Shown: positions 1 through 7,270 of the stretch, one piece after another
Position numbering within the stretch: position 1 is the first letter of the stretch
How the letters are laid out: each line of letters begins with the position of its first letter
Source: JBFKOL01 sp041628815
Lineage (GTDB): Bacteria > Bacteroidota > Bacteroidia > Chitinophagales > Saprospiraceae
Assembly: GCA_041628815.1 (NCBI GenBank)
Contig: JBFKOL010000053.1
Span: 1 to 17,593, forward strand
DNA: 17,593 bases
Direction: 5' to 3'
Position numbers and translations under genes: made by a program
Notes under the pieces: model-generated
What the model was told of the DNA's origin: nothing
The model's input: only the letters and a program-made list of their open reading frames with translations
The model's database searches: none

Positions 1-1
1 G

Positions 2-1882
2 GGAAGGACAGGGGCTCCGGGAGTGGCGACTTGCAGCTCTCCGTCTTGCCACAGCGGCAACAATGTGCTGATACAGGGACATATCAATGTTCTGGGCCTT
101 CCAGATGAAGCAATCCCATCATCCACCTACCAGCTATCCGTAGAATTGAATCAAACTGCTGGTCAACTGCATCGCGCTGGTTTTCAGATGACCATCCTCG
201 ACCAGGAGGGCAACAATGCAGGGATACTGCTCAACCCCGGACCCAGTTCTACGGTTTCTGACTTTGGACAAAGGATGTATTTTGAACATCAGCCGGCCAA
301 ATCATTCGGTACTACCAACACCATTCTGTACGAAGTGGATTGGATATCGCCTGCGGCGCCGTCATCGGAAACCCTCTTCCTGTACCTGGCTGCGAATTTT
401 ACCAACGGCAATGGAGCCCGTACCGGTGATCGCATCGTGACAAGGGTAGACACGCTGAAAATACAGCATCTGCCGGACAGTTTAAGAATACAAATCATAC
501 GGTTGGAAAACAACTGCTATACCCTTGAATCCACGGATCTTGCCGTTTACATTCAAGGTGGCAGAGCACCTTTCCAGGTTACATGGAATGACAGCCTGGC
601 GGTCGATACATTAAGGTCGGTTACACCAGGCACGTACGAAGTCTCGGTTACAGACCAAAATGGTGCCACAGCTACAGCCGTCCTAACCATAGAAATGGGT
701 CGCGTGCCTGTCATCGCCCTGCCCGATACGGTCTTGCTCTACCTGGATGAAGCATCGATGGTGCTGTCAGACAGGATCCCACAGGTCACCTGTAGAGATC
801 TGTTCGTATACGAATATTCTCCGGCTGTATTGCAATGCTCGGATTACCCGGGTATAGAGGTAGTCGTCAGCGCGACCGACAGCCAGGAAATGAGTAACAG
901 CCAGGTAATCTTTGTGCAGATCTCAGATACGATCCCTCCTTCAATGACATGTCTTTCCCAGGATTTGCGGATAGCCACCTGTGCGCCATTCAGCTATGCC
1001 AGACCCTCCGCCTCTGACCCATGCATGGAGGTGTTCCCGGAGCTCATTGCCGGGCAGGGCGTCAATTCCGTTTTCCCGCCTGGTACCACCTTCGACATTT
1101 ATCAAGCCGTCGACATGGCTGGAAACGTTGCAATTTGCAGCATAACAGTGGTAAACACGCCCTCCATAGATGTCAATATCGAGGTCACCGACATTTCATG
1201 CTTCGGCCAGAACGACGGATCAGCAGAGATCACCGTTGCCGGCCCGAACGCACCTTATTCTTATGGGTTAGGACCCGATTTGCTGCCAGTAAACAATCTC
1301 GGGCCCGGAGCCCATGAAGTGATGATCCTGGACAATTCGGGGTGTACCTTCAACCGCTCCATTGTGGTCGAAGAACCTGGGCAACTGAGCATTGACGATG
1401 TAGAAGTGGTGCACCCCACCAATGCAAACTCAGGCAACGGTAAGATTACACCGCTTATCACCGGTGGAACACCGCCCTATCGTTTTCGCTGGTATACCGA
1501 AGATGAACTTTTTTCAACGGACGACCGGTTGGAATTGCTCTTCCCCGGCACCTACTGGTTTGACGTCATCGATAATCGCCAGTGCAGTGTTTCTTCAGAT
1601 ACATTCACCGTAGAGGCGATCACATCCATTGCAGAATACGATGTCGGAAAAAGCATTCAAATTTTACCAAATCCCGTTCTTTCGGTCGCTCAAATTATCA
1701 CGGATAATATGGATGACCGCGTCCTCAACGTATCGTTTTTCGATTCCAACGGTAATCAGTTGAAAAGATCGGCGGGACAGGTAACCGTACTGGATCTCAA
1801 TAAGTATCCTGCTGGAATTTATTTTCTGGTCTTCCGGACAGAAAAAAGAAAACCAATTGTCAAAAAGGTGGTTAAATTGTAG
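2..1882 (+). CDS. Secreted SprB/HYR-repeat protein with T9SS sorting domain (5'-partial)
   Basis: The frame is open from base 2 to the TAG at 1880-1882, so the true start and signal peptide lie upstream. The GTG at 23 is only an internal Val codon, because the upstream codons read GRTGAPG and continue the same domain. About 626 residues are visible. Numbered from that GTG, the protein has a choice-of-anchor V-like N-terminal domain (GAPG...CSSPSCHSG, residues 1-145), an Ig-like SprB-type repeat (about 160-225), a HYR-like Cys-containing domain (about 300-378), and two SprB-like modules (about 385-450 and 455-532, with the 'GGTPPYRFRW' and 'LFPGTYWFDVID' signatures). It ends in a type A T9SS sorting domain (about 545-619; ILPNPV start, 'YPAGIYFLVF' and 'VVKL' end). 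Known for the family: such proteins are exported by the type IX system and often attached to the surface. The ligand or role is unknown. A DUF1573 gene follows 71 bp later on the same strand. Confidence 0.88.
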   Translation, partial: GRTGAPGVATCSSPSCHSGNNVLIQGHINVLGLPDEAIPSSTYQLSVELNQTAGQLHRAGFQMTILDQEGNNAGILLNPGPSSTVSDFGQRMYFEHQPAKSFGTTNTILYEVDWISPAAPSSETLFLYLAANFTNGNGARTGDRIVTRVDTLKIQHLPDSLRIQIIRLENNCYTLESTDLAVYIQGGRAPFQVTWNDSLAVDTLRSVTPGTYEVSVTDQNGATATAVLTIEMGRVPVIALPDTVLLYLDEASMVLSDRIPQVTCRDLFVYEYSPAVLQCSDYPGIEVVVSATDSQEMSNSQVIFVQISDTIPPSMTCLSQDLRIATCAPFSYARPSASDPCMEVFPELIAGQGVNSVFPPGTTFDIYQAVDMAGNVAICSITVVNTPSIDVNIEVTDISCFGQNDGSAEITVAGPNAPYSYGLGPDLLPVNNLGPGAHEVMILDNSGCTFNRSIVVEEPGQLSIDDVEVVHPTNANSGNGKITPLITGGTPPYRFRWYTEDELFSTDDRLELLFPGTYWFDVIDNRQCSVSSDTFTVEAITSIAEYDVGKSIQILPNPVLSVAQIITDNMDDRVLNVSFFDSNGNQLKRSAGQVTVLDLNKYPAGIYFLVFRTEKRKPIVKKVVKL

Positions 1883-1953
1883 AGTCATTAATTTTATCTT
1901 AAAGCTGTCGGCTACCGTGATAAAAAGGCCGGACGCTGCGTCTAATACACAAA

Positions 1954-2358
1954 ATGCCATTTATGCGTACCGTGCTGTTTGCCTTTGCTTTTTTAGCCTC
2001 GCAGGTTTTACCTGCTCAAAATGCGGGAAAAGGCGTTGTCGAGTTTACAAAAACCAAGATACACCTCGGCATGGTCGATCGGGGAGCCAAAGTATCGGAT
2101 AAATTCGAATTTATAAACACCTCGGACGAACCAGTGGAAATCGACCTTGTATCCACCTGCGATTGCACCCATGCCAAATGGACAAAAGGACCCATCGCAC
2201 CAGGAAGAAAAGGCGTTGTTTCTTTCATATTTGACAGTAATAAAAAAGAATTGGAAGAGCCTGTCGACGTTGACGTACATTTCAAAAACAAGGATCCCGA
2301 AACGGGCTATCCGCTGGTTGTTTTTCTTTCTTATACTTTCAAATATCCCGACCGGTAG
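1954..2358 (+). CDS. DUF1573 domain protein, secreted
   Basis: This is a 134-residue protein. The N-terminus (residues 1-21, MPFMRTVLFAFAFLASQVLP-A) is a Sec signal peptide. The ATG at 1963 (MRTVLF) is an equally good start. The mature part matches DUF1573: 'IHLGMVDRGAKVSDKFEFINTSDEPVEI' type strands, then STCDCT (Cys69 and Cys71, where the family usually has SCGCT), then 'PIAPGRKGVVSFIFDS'. The fold expected for the family is an Ig-like beta sandwich of the ASPM/SPD-2/Hydin type, located in the periplasm or at the surface. Its molecular role is not established. It lies 71 bp downstream of the T9SS surface protein and may be cotranscribed with it, as I see no good TAnnTTTG promoter in the gap. 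It converges on lepA. Confidence 0.87.
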   Translation: MPFMRTVLFAFAFLASQVLPAQNAGKGVVEFTKTKIHLGMVDRGAKVSDKFEFINTSDEPVEIDLVSTCDCTHAKWTKGPIAPGRKGVVSFIFDSNKKELEEPVDVDVHFKNKDPETGYPLVVFLSYTFKYPDR

Positions 2359-2489
2359 TCAGTAAAATGGTAGTTGTCAGGTTTAAGGCGGTTCTGGTTG
2401 AATATCGGATATCTGTTTTGTAATATTCGATATGTGAATTGATCAAAATCCCAAACAACTTGGCAATCGGATAACTTGATATCGAACCC

Positions 2490-4283
2490 CTACTCACTCA
2501 ATTTCAACACCTCGAGAAATGCTTTTTGCGGCACCTGAACGGTACCAATCTGGCGCATCTTTTTCTTGCCCTTTTTCTGTTTCTCGAGCAACTTGCGCTT
2601 CCTGGTGATGTCCCCTCCATAGCATTTGGCTGTCACATCCTTTCGAAGCGCACTGATCGTTTCCCGAGCTATAATTTTAGCACCTATTGCAGCCTGAATA
2701 GCGATCACGAATTGCTGCCGTGGCAACAATTCCTTGAGTCTTTTACAAATTTGCCGGCCAAAAGATTCGGCCTTGGATCGGTGTACCAGCGAAGAGAGGG
2801 CGTCAACAGATTCACCATTGAGTTTTATATCGAGTTTTACCAGATCGGAAGCGCGGTAGTCGATCATCTGGTAATCGAAGGAAGCATACCCCCTGCTGAT
2901 GGATTTCAACCGGTCATAAAAGTCGAAGACGATCTCGGCAAGTGGCAATTCAAAGGTCAGTTCCACTCTTTCCGTAGTGAGATAACTTTGATTGGTCAAC
3001 ATGCCGCGCTTTTCCATTGCCAGCGTCATGATGGTACCGATGTATTCCGGTTTGGTAATGATCTGCGCACGTATATAGGGCTCTTCCACCCTTTCTACCA
3101 AAGTAGGATCGGGCAAATCGGACGGTGTATTGATGATCAACTCTTCTCCCTTTTTTGTATAGGCGTGATAGGACACGTTGGGAACCGTGGTAATGACTTC
3201 CTGGTCAAACTCCCGGGACAGGCGCTCTTGTATAATTTCTAAATGCAGCATGCCCAGAAAGCCGCATCTGAAACCGAATCCCAGCGCCACTGAGGTTTCT
3301 GGTTCAAAAACCAGCGAGGCGTCGTTGAGCTGCAGTTTTTCCAGGCTATCCCTGAGATCTTCATAGTCCTCATTGTCAATAGGATAGATGCCGGCAAATA
3401 CCATTGGCTTGACCAGTTCAAAACCCTGGATGGCCTTACTGCATGGATTTTCTTGCAGCGTAATCGTATCACCCACTTTGATCTCTTTGGATTCCTTTAT
3501 CCCGGTAATGACGTAACCCACGTTCCCGGCACTCAATTTTTCCTTGGGCACCTGACTGAGCTGGAGAATACCGATCTCATCAGCTTCATATTCCTTTCCG
3601 GTATTGACAAAGCGTATTTTATCCCGGGCTTTGATGGTGCCATTCATGATCCTGAAATAAGCGATAACACCGCGGTACGAATTGAACATGGAATCGAATA
3701 TCAGGGCTTGCAGCGGCGCATCCGGATCTCCTTTCGGCGGCGGGATGCGTTCTACGATGGCAGCAAGAATATCGTCCACACCCTCCCCGGTCTTACCACT
3801 TGCCAGGATAATTTCTTCTCTTTCACACCCGATGAGATCGACGATCTGGTCAGATACTTCGTCAATCATTGCACTCTCCATATCCACCTTGTTGAGTATG
3901 GGAATGATCTCAAGATCGTGGTCAATCGCAAGGTATAGGTTTGAAATAGTCTGTGCCTGTATACCCTGTGAAGCATCAACGAGCAGCAATGCTCCCTCGC
4001 AGGCGGCAATCGACCTGGATACTTCATAGGAAAAGTCCACATGTCCCGGGGTGTCGATCAGGTTATAGGTGTATTCCTGGCCGTCAGTATGATGGTAATA
4101 CATCTGTATGGCATGGCTCTTGATCGTAATGCCCCGCTCTCTCTCGAGATCCATATCGTCCAGCGCCTGATCCTTCATATCGCGGTCGGCTATGGTCTTT
4201 GTTTTTTCCAATATGCGGTCCGACAAGGTGCTTTTCCCGTGGTCGATATGTGCAATGACACAAAAATTCCTAATATTCTTCAT
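2490..4283 (-). CDS. lepA: Elongation factor 4 (LepA), ribosome-associated GTPase
   Basis: LepA/EF4 is a translational GTPase that acts on the ribosome and is linked to initiation efficiency and back-translocation. I place the start at the ATG at 4283 (MKNIRNFCVIAHIDHGKST), giving 597 residues, close to the 599 of E. coli LepA. The frame is open to an ATG at 4331, but those 16 extra residues (MEPYLNRV...) are unlike the family, and a promoter -7 box sits inside that stretch. Visible motifs are G1 AHIDHGKST (residues 11-19), switch I DMDLERERGITIK (43-55), G3 DTPGH (77-81), G4 NKVD (131-134) and a G5 SGKTGEG. The C-terminus has the LepA-specific lysine-rich segment (KRKLLEKQKKGKKKMRQIG) before the end LKLSE. 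The gene is divergent from the threonine aldolase gene and convergent with the DUF1573 gene. It is a complete housekeeping gene with nothing odd in it. Confidence 0.98.
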   Translation of the reverse strand: MKNIRNFCVIAHIDHGKSTLSDRILEKTKTIADRDMKDQALDDMDLERERGITIKSHAIQMYYHHTDGQEYTYNLIDTPGHVDFSYEVSRSIAACEGALLLVDASQGIQAQTISNLYLAIDHDLEIIPILNKVDMESAMIDEVSDQIVDLIGCEREEIILASGKTGEGVDDILAAIVERIPPPKGDPDAPLQALIFDSMFNSYRGVIAYFRIMNGTIKARDKIRFVNTGKEYEADEIGILQLSQVPKEKLSAGNVGYVITGIKESKEIKVGDTITLQENPCSKAIQGFELVKPMVFAGIYPIDNEDYEDLRDSLEKLQLNDASLVFEPETSVALGFGFRCGFLGMLHLEIIQERLSREFDQEVITTVPNVSYHAYTKKGEELIINTPSDLPDPTLVERVEEPYIRAQIITKPEYIGTIMTLAMEKRGMLTNQSYLTTERVELTFELPLAEIVFDFYDRLKSISRGYASFDYQMIDYRASDLVKLDIKLNGESVDALSSLVHRSKAESFGRQICKRLKELLPRQQFVIAIQAAIGAKIIARETISALRKDVTAKCYGGDITRKRKLLEKQKKGKKKMRQIGTVQVPQKAFLEVLKLSE

Positions 4284-4289
4284 CGTGTG

Positions 4290-4320
4290 CAAATATACAT
4301 CTGATTCAACCCTATTCAGA
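4290..4320 (-). promoter_or_regulatory. Probable lepA promoter (Bacteroidota type)
   Basis: On the minus strand, TATATTTG (4297 to 4290) matches the -7 consensus TAnnTTTG exactly. Exactly 19 bp upstream lies TCTG (4320 to 4317), three of four bases of the -33 TTTG. Transcription would begin only a few bases before the ATG at 4283, so the lepA message would be nearly leaderless. This also argues against the longer start at 4331. The call rests on motif match only. Confidence 0.5.
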
Positions 4321-4471
4321 TAGGGCTCCATTAATTAATACAACTGCTTGTCTTCAGGTTCAAAAAATTAAAGGAGATTACTTAAAATATTACTTCAGCC
4401 GTCCAGAACAGTATGTCGGGTAAAGTAACCTTTAAACAATTTCTCACGTAAAATCCGGATTGCGGCCCGAA

Positions 4472-4502
4472 TGTGCTTTTAGTGTCTTTACGGTTATCTT
4501 TG
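4472..4502 (+). promoter_or_regulatory. Probable promoter of the threonine aldolase gene
   Basis: TATCTTTG at 4495-4502 is an exact TAnnTTTG -7 box. TGTG at 4472-4475 lies 19 bp upstream and matches three of four bases of the -33 TTTG. The expected transcript start near 4509 would give a leader of about 20 bases before the ATG at 4529. The lepA promoter points the other way in the same 245-bp gap (4284-4528), in which I see nothing else convincing. Confidence 0.5.
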
Positions 4503-4528
4503 ACTCCTTGTGAAAATGCAATATTCGA

Positions 4529-5551
4529 ATGAACCAAATACTGATTGACCTCATCAGCGATACCGTCACAAAGCCTACCCAGGCCATGCTTGAAAAGATG
4601 TTGCGCGCGGAAATTGGTGATGACGTCTTTGGCCTTGACCCCACTGTCAAGGAATTAGAGAAAAAATGTGCGGGCATGTTTGGAAAAGAGGCCGCCTTAT
4701 TTTGTCCCTCCGGCACCATGACCAACCAGATCGCTTTAAAGGTGCACACGCGGGCCTTGGACGAGGTGATCTGCGACGTTACTTCACACATTTATCAGTA
4801 CGAAACGGGCGGATATGCGGCCAATGCCGGGATTGGTATTCAGTTGTTGGAAGGTAAAAACGGCAAGATCACCGCAGAACAGATTGAAGCAGCTGTCAGA
4901 CCTGACTTCGATTGGTTACCGGCCTCGCGGCTGGTCGTCTTAGAAAACAGCTGTAACAAGGGAGGGGGTAGCTACTATACCCTGGACGAGATCAGACCCA
5001 TCCACCGGCTTTGCAAATCACTGGGGCTTAAATTGCACCTAGATGGAGCCCGCCTTTTCAATGTACTGGTAGAGACAGGAGAGACTACCCGGGATGTCGG
5101 AATATTATTTGACACCATTTCCATATGCATCTCGAAAGGTCTTGGAGCCCCTGTCGGGTCGGTCCTTATTGGCAGCAATAACGACATCACCCTTGCCAGG
5201 CGACATCGCAAAGTCATGGGTGGCGGAATGCGCCAGGCCGGCTTTTTAGCCGCTGCCGGCATTTATGCGTTGGACAACCATATTGGCAGACTTAAAGAAG
5301 ACAATGATCGGGCGAAAAGGCTTGGTGAGTTTTTGCGGACCCTCCCTTATATTCATGAAGTAAGCCCTGTCATGACCAACATCGTCATTTTCCATTTGGC
5401 GAAAGATCCCGCTTCAAAAATGGTAGAGTTTCTGAAAGAAAACGGCATCTCATCAGCGGCTTTCGGCCCCAGGTCAGTCCGGTTTGTTTTTCACCTTGGT
5501 ATCGATGACAGGATGCTTGAAAAAGTAAGGAAGGTCATGACCACCTATTGA
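4529..5551 (+). CDS. ltaE: Low-specificity L-threonine aldolase (PLP-dependent)
   Basis: The 340-residue product is of normal family length. Threonine aldolases cleave L-threonine or L-allo-threonine to glycine and acetaldehyde in the cytoplasm, using pyridoxal phosphate. Visible motifs: LISDTVTKPTQAM at the N-terminus (residues 8-20), GDDVFGLDPTV (30-40), 'FCPSGTMTNQIAL' forming the phosphate-binding region (58-70), SHIYQYE with the ring-stacking His87, LHLDGARLFN with the PLP-nitrogen Asp172, and ISKGLGAPVGS with Lys203 as the Schiff-base lysine. 'MGGGMRQAG' follows, as in the beta-eliminating lyase/threonine aldolase family. The start ATG has no clear Shine-Dalgarno but does have a TAnnTTTG promoter just upstream. 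Its stop codon abuts the stop of the convergent nuclease gene. Substrate stereochemistry cannot be read from the sequence. Confidence 0.94.
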   Translation: MNQILIDLISDTVTKPTQAMLEKMLRAEIGDDVFGLDPTVKELEKKCAGMFGKEAALFCPSGTMTNQIALKVHTRALDEVICDVTSHIYQYETGGYAANAGIGIQLLEGKNGKITAEQIEAAVRPDFDWLPASRLVVLENSCNKGGGSYYTLDEIRPIHRLCKSLGLKLHLDGARLFNVLVETGETTRDVGILFDTISICISKGLGAPVGSVLIGSNNDITLARRHRKVMGGGMRQAGFLAAAGIYALDNHIGRLKEDNDRAKRLGEFLRTLPYIHEVSPVMTNIVIFHLAKDPASKMVEFLKENGISSAAFGPRSVRFVFHLGIDDRMLEKVRKVMTTY

Positions 5552-6145
5552 TCAATCCCCGGTCTTGCGACGCTGAAGCTCGTCGCGGATCTTTGCAGCT
5601 CTTTCGTAATCTTCCGTGGCCAGTACTTCCTTGAGAAGATCCTTCAGGTCCTTCTCAGTCATCTTGTGGAATTTTGTCCCCGGATCCTTGGTTTTGCCAC
5701 CTGATTTAGGTGATATGCTCTTGGATTCTTCCGATTCTTCAAGCTCTACCCCCGCAGATTCTAATATGAACTCATAGGTATAGATAGGACAATCAAAGCG
5801 CACAGCCATGGCAATGGCATCCGATGTCCGCGAATCTATCTCGTATTCTTCTCCATCTTTTATACATACCAACTTGGAATAGAATACGCCATCGAGCAAG
5901 TTGTTGATGACGACTTCACGCAATGTAATGTCAAAATGTTCAAGCGTATTTTTGAATAGGTCGTGGGTCAGGGGCCTGTTGGGAGACATCTGTTCCATGG
6001 CCACTGCAATAGCTTGTGCTTCAAAACCACCTATCACGATTGGCAGCCGTCGGTTGCCTTCTACCTCGCCAAGTACCACCGCATAGTTGTGGGATTGCGT
6101 TACGCTGTGTGACAAGGCTACTATGTCCAATTCTATTTTGATCAT
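5552..6145 (-). CDS. Bifunctional nuclease family (BFN/DUF151) protein with C-terminal UVR motif
   Basis: This 197-residue protein has two parts. Residues 1-135 form the BFN/DUF151 domain, recognised by LPIVIGGFEAQAIAVAM (34-50), RPLTHDLF (57-64) and the hallmark DSRTSDAIAMAVRF (104-117). Residues 136-160 are a charged, Ser/Lys-rich linker. Residues 163-194 form a UVR (UvrB/UvrC) helical hairpin, 'LATEDYERAAKIRDELQRRK'. BFN was named from a plant protein with RNase and DNase activity, while bacterial members are little studied. The UVR motif normally mediates protein contacts in UvrB-UvrC and also occurs in Clp-associated factors. The BFN-UVR fusion is common in Bacteroidota. Its promoter (6170-6200) overlaps an inverted repeat, suggesting control. 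It may act in nucleic acid metabolism, but no substrate can be assigned. Confidence 0.92.
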   Translation of the reverse strand: MIKIELDIVALSHSVTQSHNYAVVLGEVEGNRRLPIVIGGFEAQAIAVAMEQMSPNRPLTHDLFKNTLEHFDITLREVVINNLLDGVFYSKLVCIKDGEEYEIDSRTSDAIAMAVRFDCPIYTYEFILESAGVELEESEESKSISPKSGGKTKDPGTKFHKMTEKDLKDLLKEVLATEDYERAAKIRDELQRRKTGD

Positions 6146-6165
6146 CTTAAATGGCCAAGTGGTTC

Positions 6166-6190
6166 TTTACAAATATCTCCAATTTGTAAA
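6166..6190. promoter_or_regulatory. Perfect 9-bp inverted repeat over the BFN promoter (operator candidate)
   Basis: TTTACAAAT (6166-6174) and ATTTGTAAA (6182-6190) are perfect reverse complements separated by 7 bases. The dyad covers the -7 box and part of the spacer of the predicted BFN promoter. A dimeric repressor bound there would block RNA polymerase. The alternative is an AT-rich chance palindrome or a transcript hairpin, but the hairpin would lie mostly upstream of the predicted transcript start. Confidence 0.4.
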
Positions 6191-6200
6191 TGAATACAAA
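6170..6200 (-). promoter_or_regulatory. Probable promoter of the BFN nuclease gene
   Basis: On the minus strand, TTTG (6200 to 6197) is an exact -33 element. After exactly 19 bp (6196 to 6178) comes GATATTTG (6177 to 6170), which matches TAnnTTTG at all but the first base. The start of transcription would fall near 6163, about 18 bases before the ATG at 6145. The element count and spacing make this the most complete promoter in the window. It is overlapped by the dyad at 6166-6190. Confidence 0.6.
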
Positions 6201-6243
6201 CACTTGGAGGAACATCTTCAATTTTTCATCAATTGTGTCAGTA

Positions 6244-6263
6244 GGCAGGCATAAATGCCTGCT
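6244..6263 (-). terminator. Hairpin after the etfBA operon, possible terminator
   Basis: GCAGGCAT (6245-6252) and ATGCCTGC (6255-6262) are perfect reverse complements, giving a 7-bp stem with a four-base loop, or 8 bp with two bases between the arms. A G-T position at 6244/6263 may extend it. It lies 27 bases beyond the etfA stop in the direction of transcription. There is no U-run directly after the stem on the minus strand, so it is not a canonical intrinsic terminator. Confidence 0.45.
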
Positions 6264-6289
6264 GAAAGTTCAAACGCCCGGACACATTT

Positions 6290-7249
6290 TTATTGTGTAG
6301 CCTTGAACTTTTTTATCGCCTCCGTAAGTCTTGGGACTACCTCAAAAAGGTCCGCACATACGCCATAGTCAGCCGCCTTGAAAAACGGGGCCTCAGGATC
6401 CTTGTTGATCACGACGATGCACTTCGAGCTATTCACGCCAGCGAGATGCTGAATCGCTCCGGAGATTCCGGCGGCTATGTAAAGATTTGGCCGAATGGCT
6501 ACACCCGTCTGTCCTACGTGTTCGTGATGAGGCCGCCAGCCGGTATCGGCTACAGGCCTCGAACATGCTGTAGTGGCGCCGAGGGCTTCGGCCAATTCCT
6601 CGATGATACCCCAATTTTCAGGACCTTTCATGCCGCGACCTGCCGATACGACAAGTTCCGCCTCCGGTAGGGGCACCGTCCCTTCCACGGTCTTTACTTC
6701 CCGCACTTTCACCTTCGCGGCGGGAATTTCTGTTTGAAAACTCGTTACCTCACAGGGAGTCCCTACCTGTTGGGGCTGGATGGCGTTGCCCATTAAGGTA
6801 AGAACGTTAACTGGTGCCGTAAGACTGACTTCCACAAATGCTTTACCCGAAAATACCGGCCTTCCAACACTTACACCATTCTCCTTTTTGGAAACTACAG
6901 TATTTACACCCGTCGCAACACCCGCATTTAAACGCGCCGCCAGGGCTCCTGCCAAAGTCTTACCCGCACTTGAATGGTTGAATATGACAAGGGATGCCCC
7001 TGTTTTAATGGCCGCATCGGCCACTATGGACGTATGGGCAAGGCTGTCAAATCCGCCTTCGAAGTTCACCTGGACTACCTTTTTCGCCCCATAAATGCCC
7101 AACTGGTCGGCACTCTCAGCCGGGCCAATGATCAAAGCCACACATTCCGTACCAAGCGCTTCGGCACATAAATGTCCATAATGAACGGCTTCAAATGCCG
7201 ATTTTTTAAATTTGCCCTTTGGATTTTCTGCTAATACAAGTACTGACAT
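6290..7249 (-). CDS. etfA: Electron transfer flavoprotein, alpha subunit
   Basis: This is the 319-residue FAD-binding subunit of the EtfAB heterodimer, which takes electrons from acyl-CoA and other dehydrogenases and passes them to ETF:quinone oxidoreductase. The N-terminal half (residues 1-170, MSVLVLAENPKGKFKKSAFEA) is the alpha-subunit Rossmann-like domain. The C-terminal FAD domain shows VSAGRGMKGPENW (201-213), SRPVADTGW (230-238), VGQTG (245-249) and GISGAIQHLAG (261-271). The end, 'IVVINKDPEAPFFKAADYGVCADLFEVVP', is typical. The gene follows etfB with a 21-bp gap containing an AAGAGAA purine stretch about 6 bases before the ATG, so the two are almost certainly one operon. No iron-sulfur or extra domain is fused to it. 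Confidence 0.97.
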   Translation of the reverse strand: MSVLVLAENPKGKFKKSAFEAVHYGHLCAEALGTECVALIIGPAESADQLGIYGAKKVVQVNFEGGFDSLAHTSIVADAAIKTGASLVIFNHSSAGKTLAGALAARLNAGVATGVNTVVSKKENGVSVGRPVFSGKAFVEVSLTAPVNVLTLMGNAIQPQQVGTPCEVTSFQTEIPAAKVKVREVKTVEGTVPLPEAELVVSAGRGMKGPENWGIIEELAEALGATTACSRPVADTGWRPHHEHVGQTGVAIRPNLYIAAGISGAIQHLAGVNSSKCIVVINKDPEAPFFKAADYGVCADLFEVVPRLTEAIKKFKATQ

Positions 7250-7270
7250 ACTATTCTCTTCAATTTACTA

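Noticed and set aside
1932..1942. GACGC-T-GCGTC palindrome before the DUF1573 gene
   Set aside because: The arms are only 5 bp with a single-base centre, so no hairpin can form and chance occurrence is likely.
2426..2486. TTCGATAT/ATATCGAA inverted repeat between the DUF1573 gene and lepA
   Set aside because: The arms are only 8 bp, AT-rich and 45 bases apart. They are not a credible terminator, although a terminator is expected somewhere in this convergent gap.
2526..3242. 238-codon frame on the plus strand
   Set aside because: It lies wholly antisense to lepA, whose protein is unmistakable. The product has no recognisable motif and is rich in residues typical of a reversed GTPase gene.
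4284..4331. 16-residue N-terminal extension of LepA
   Set aside because: The residues do not resemble any LepA N-terminus, and the predicted promoter lies within them.
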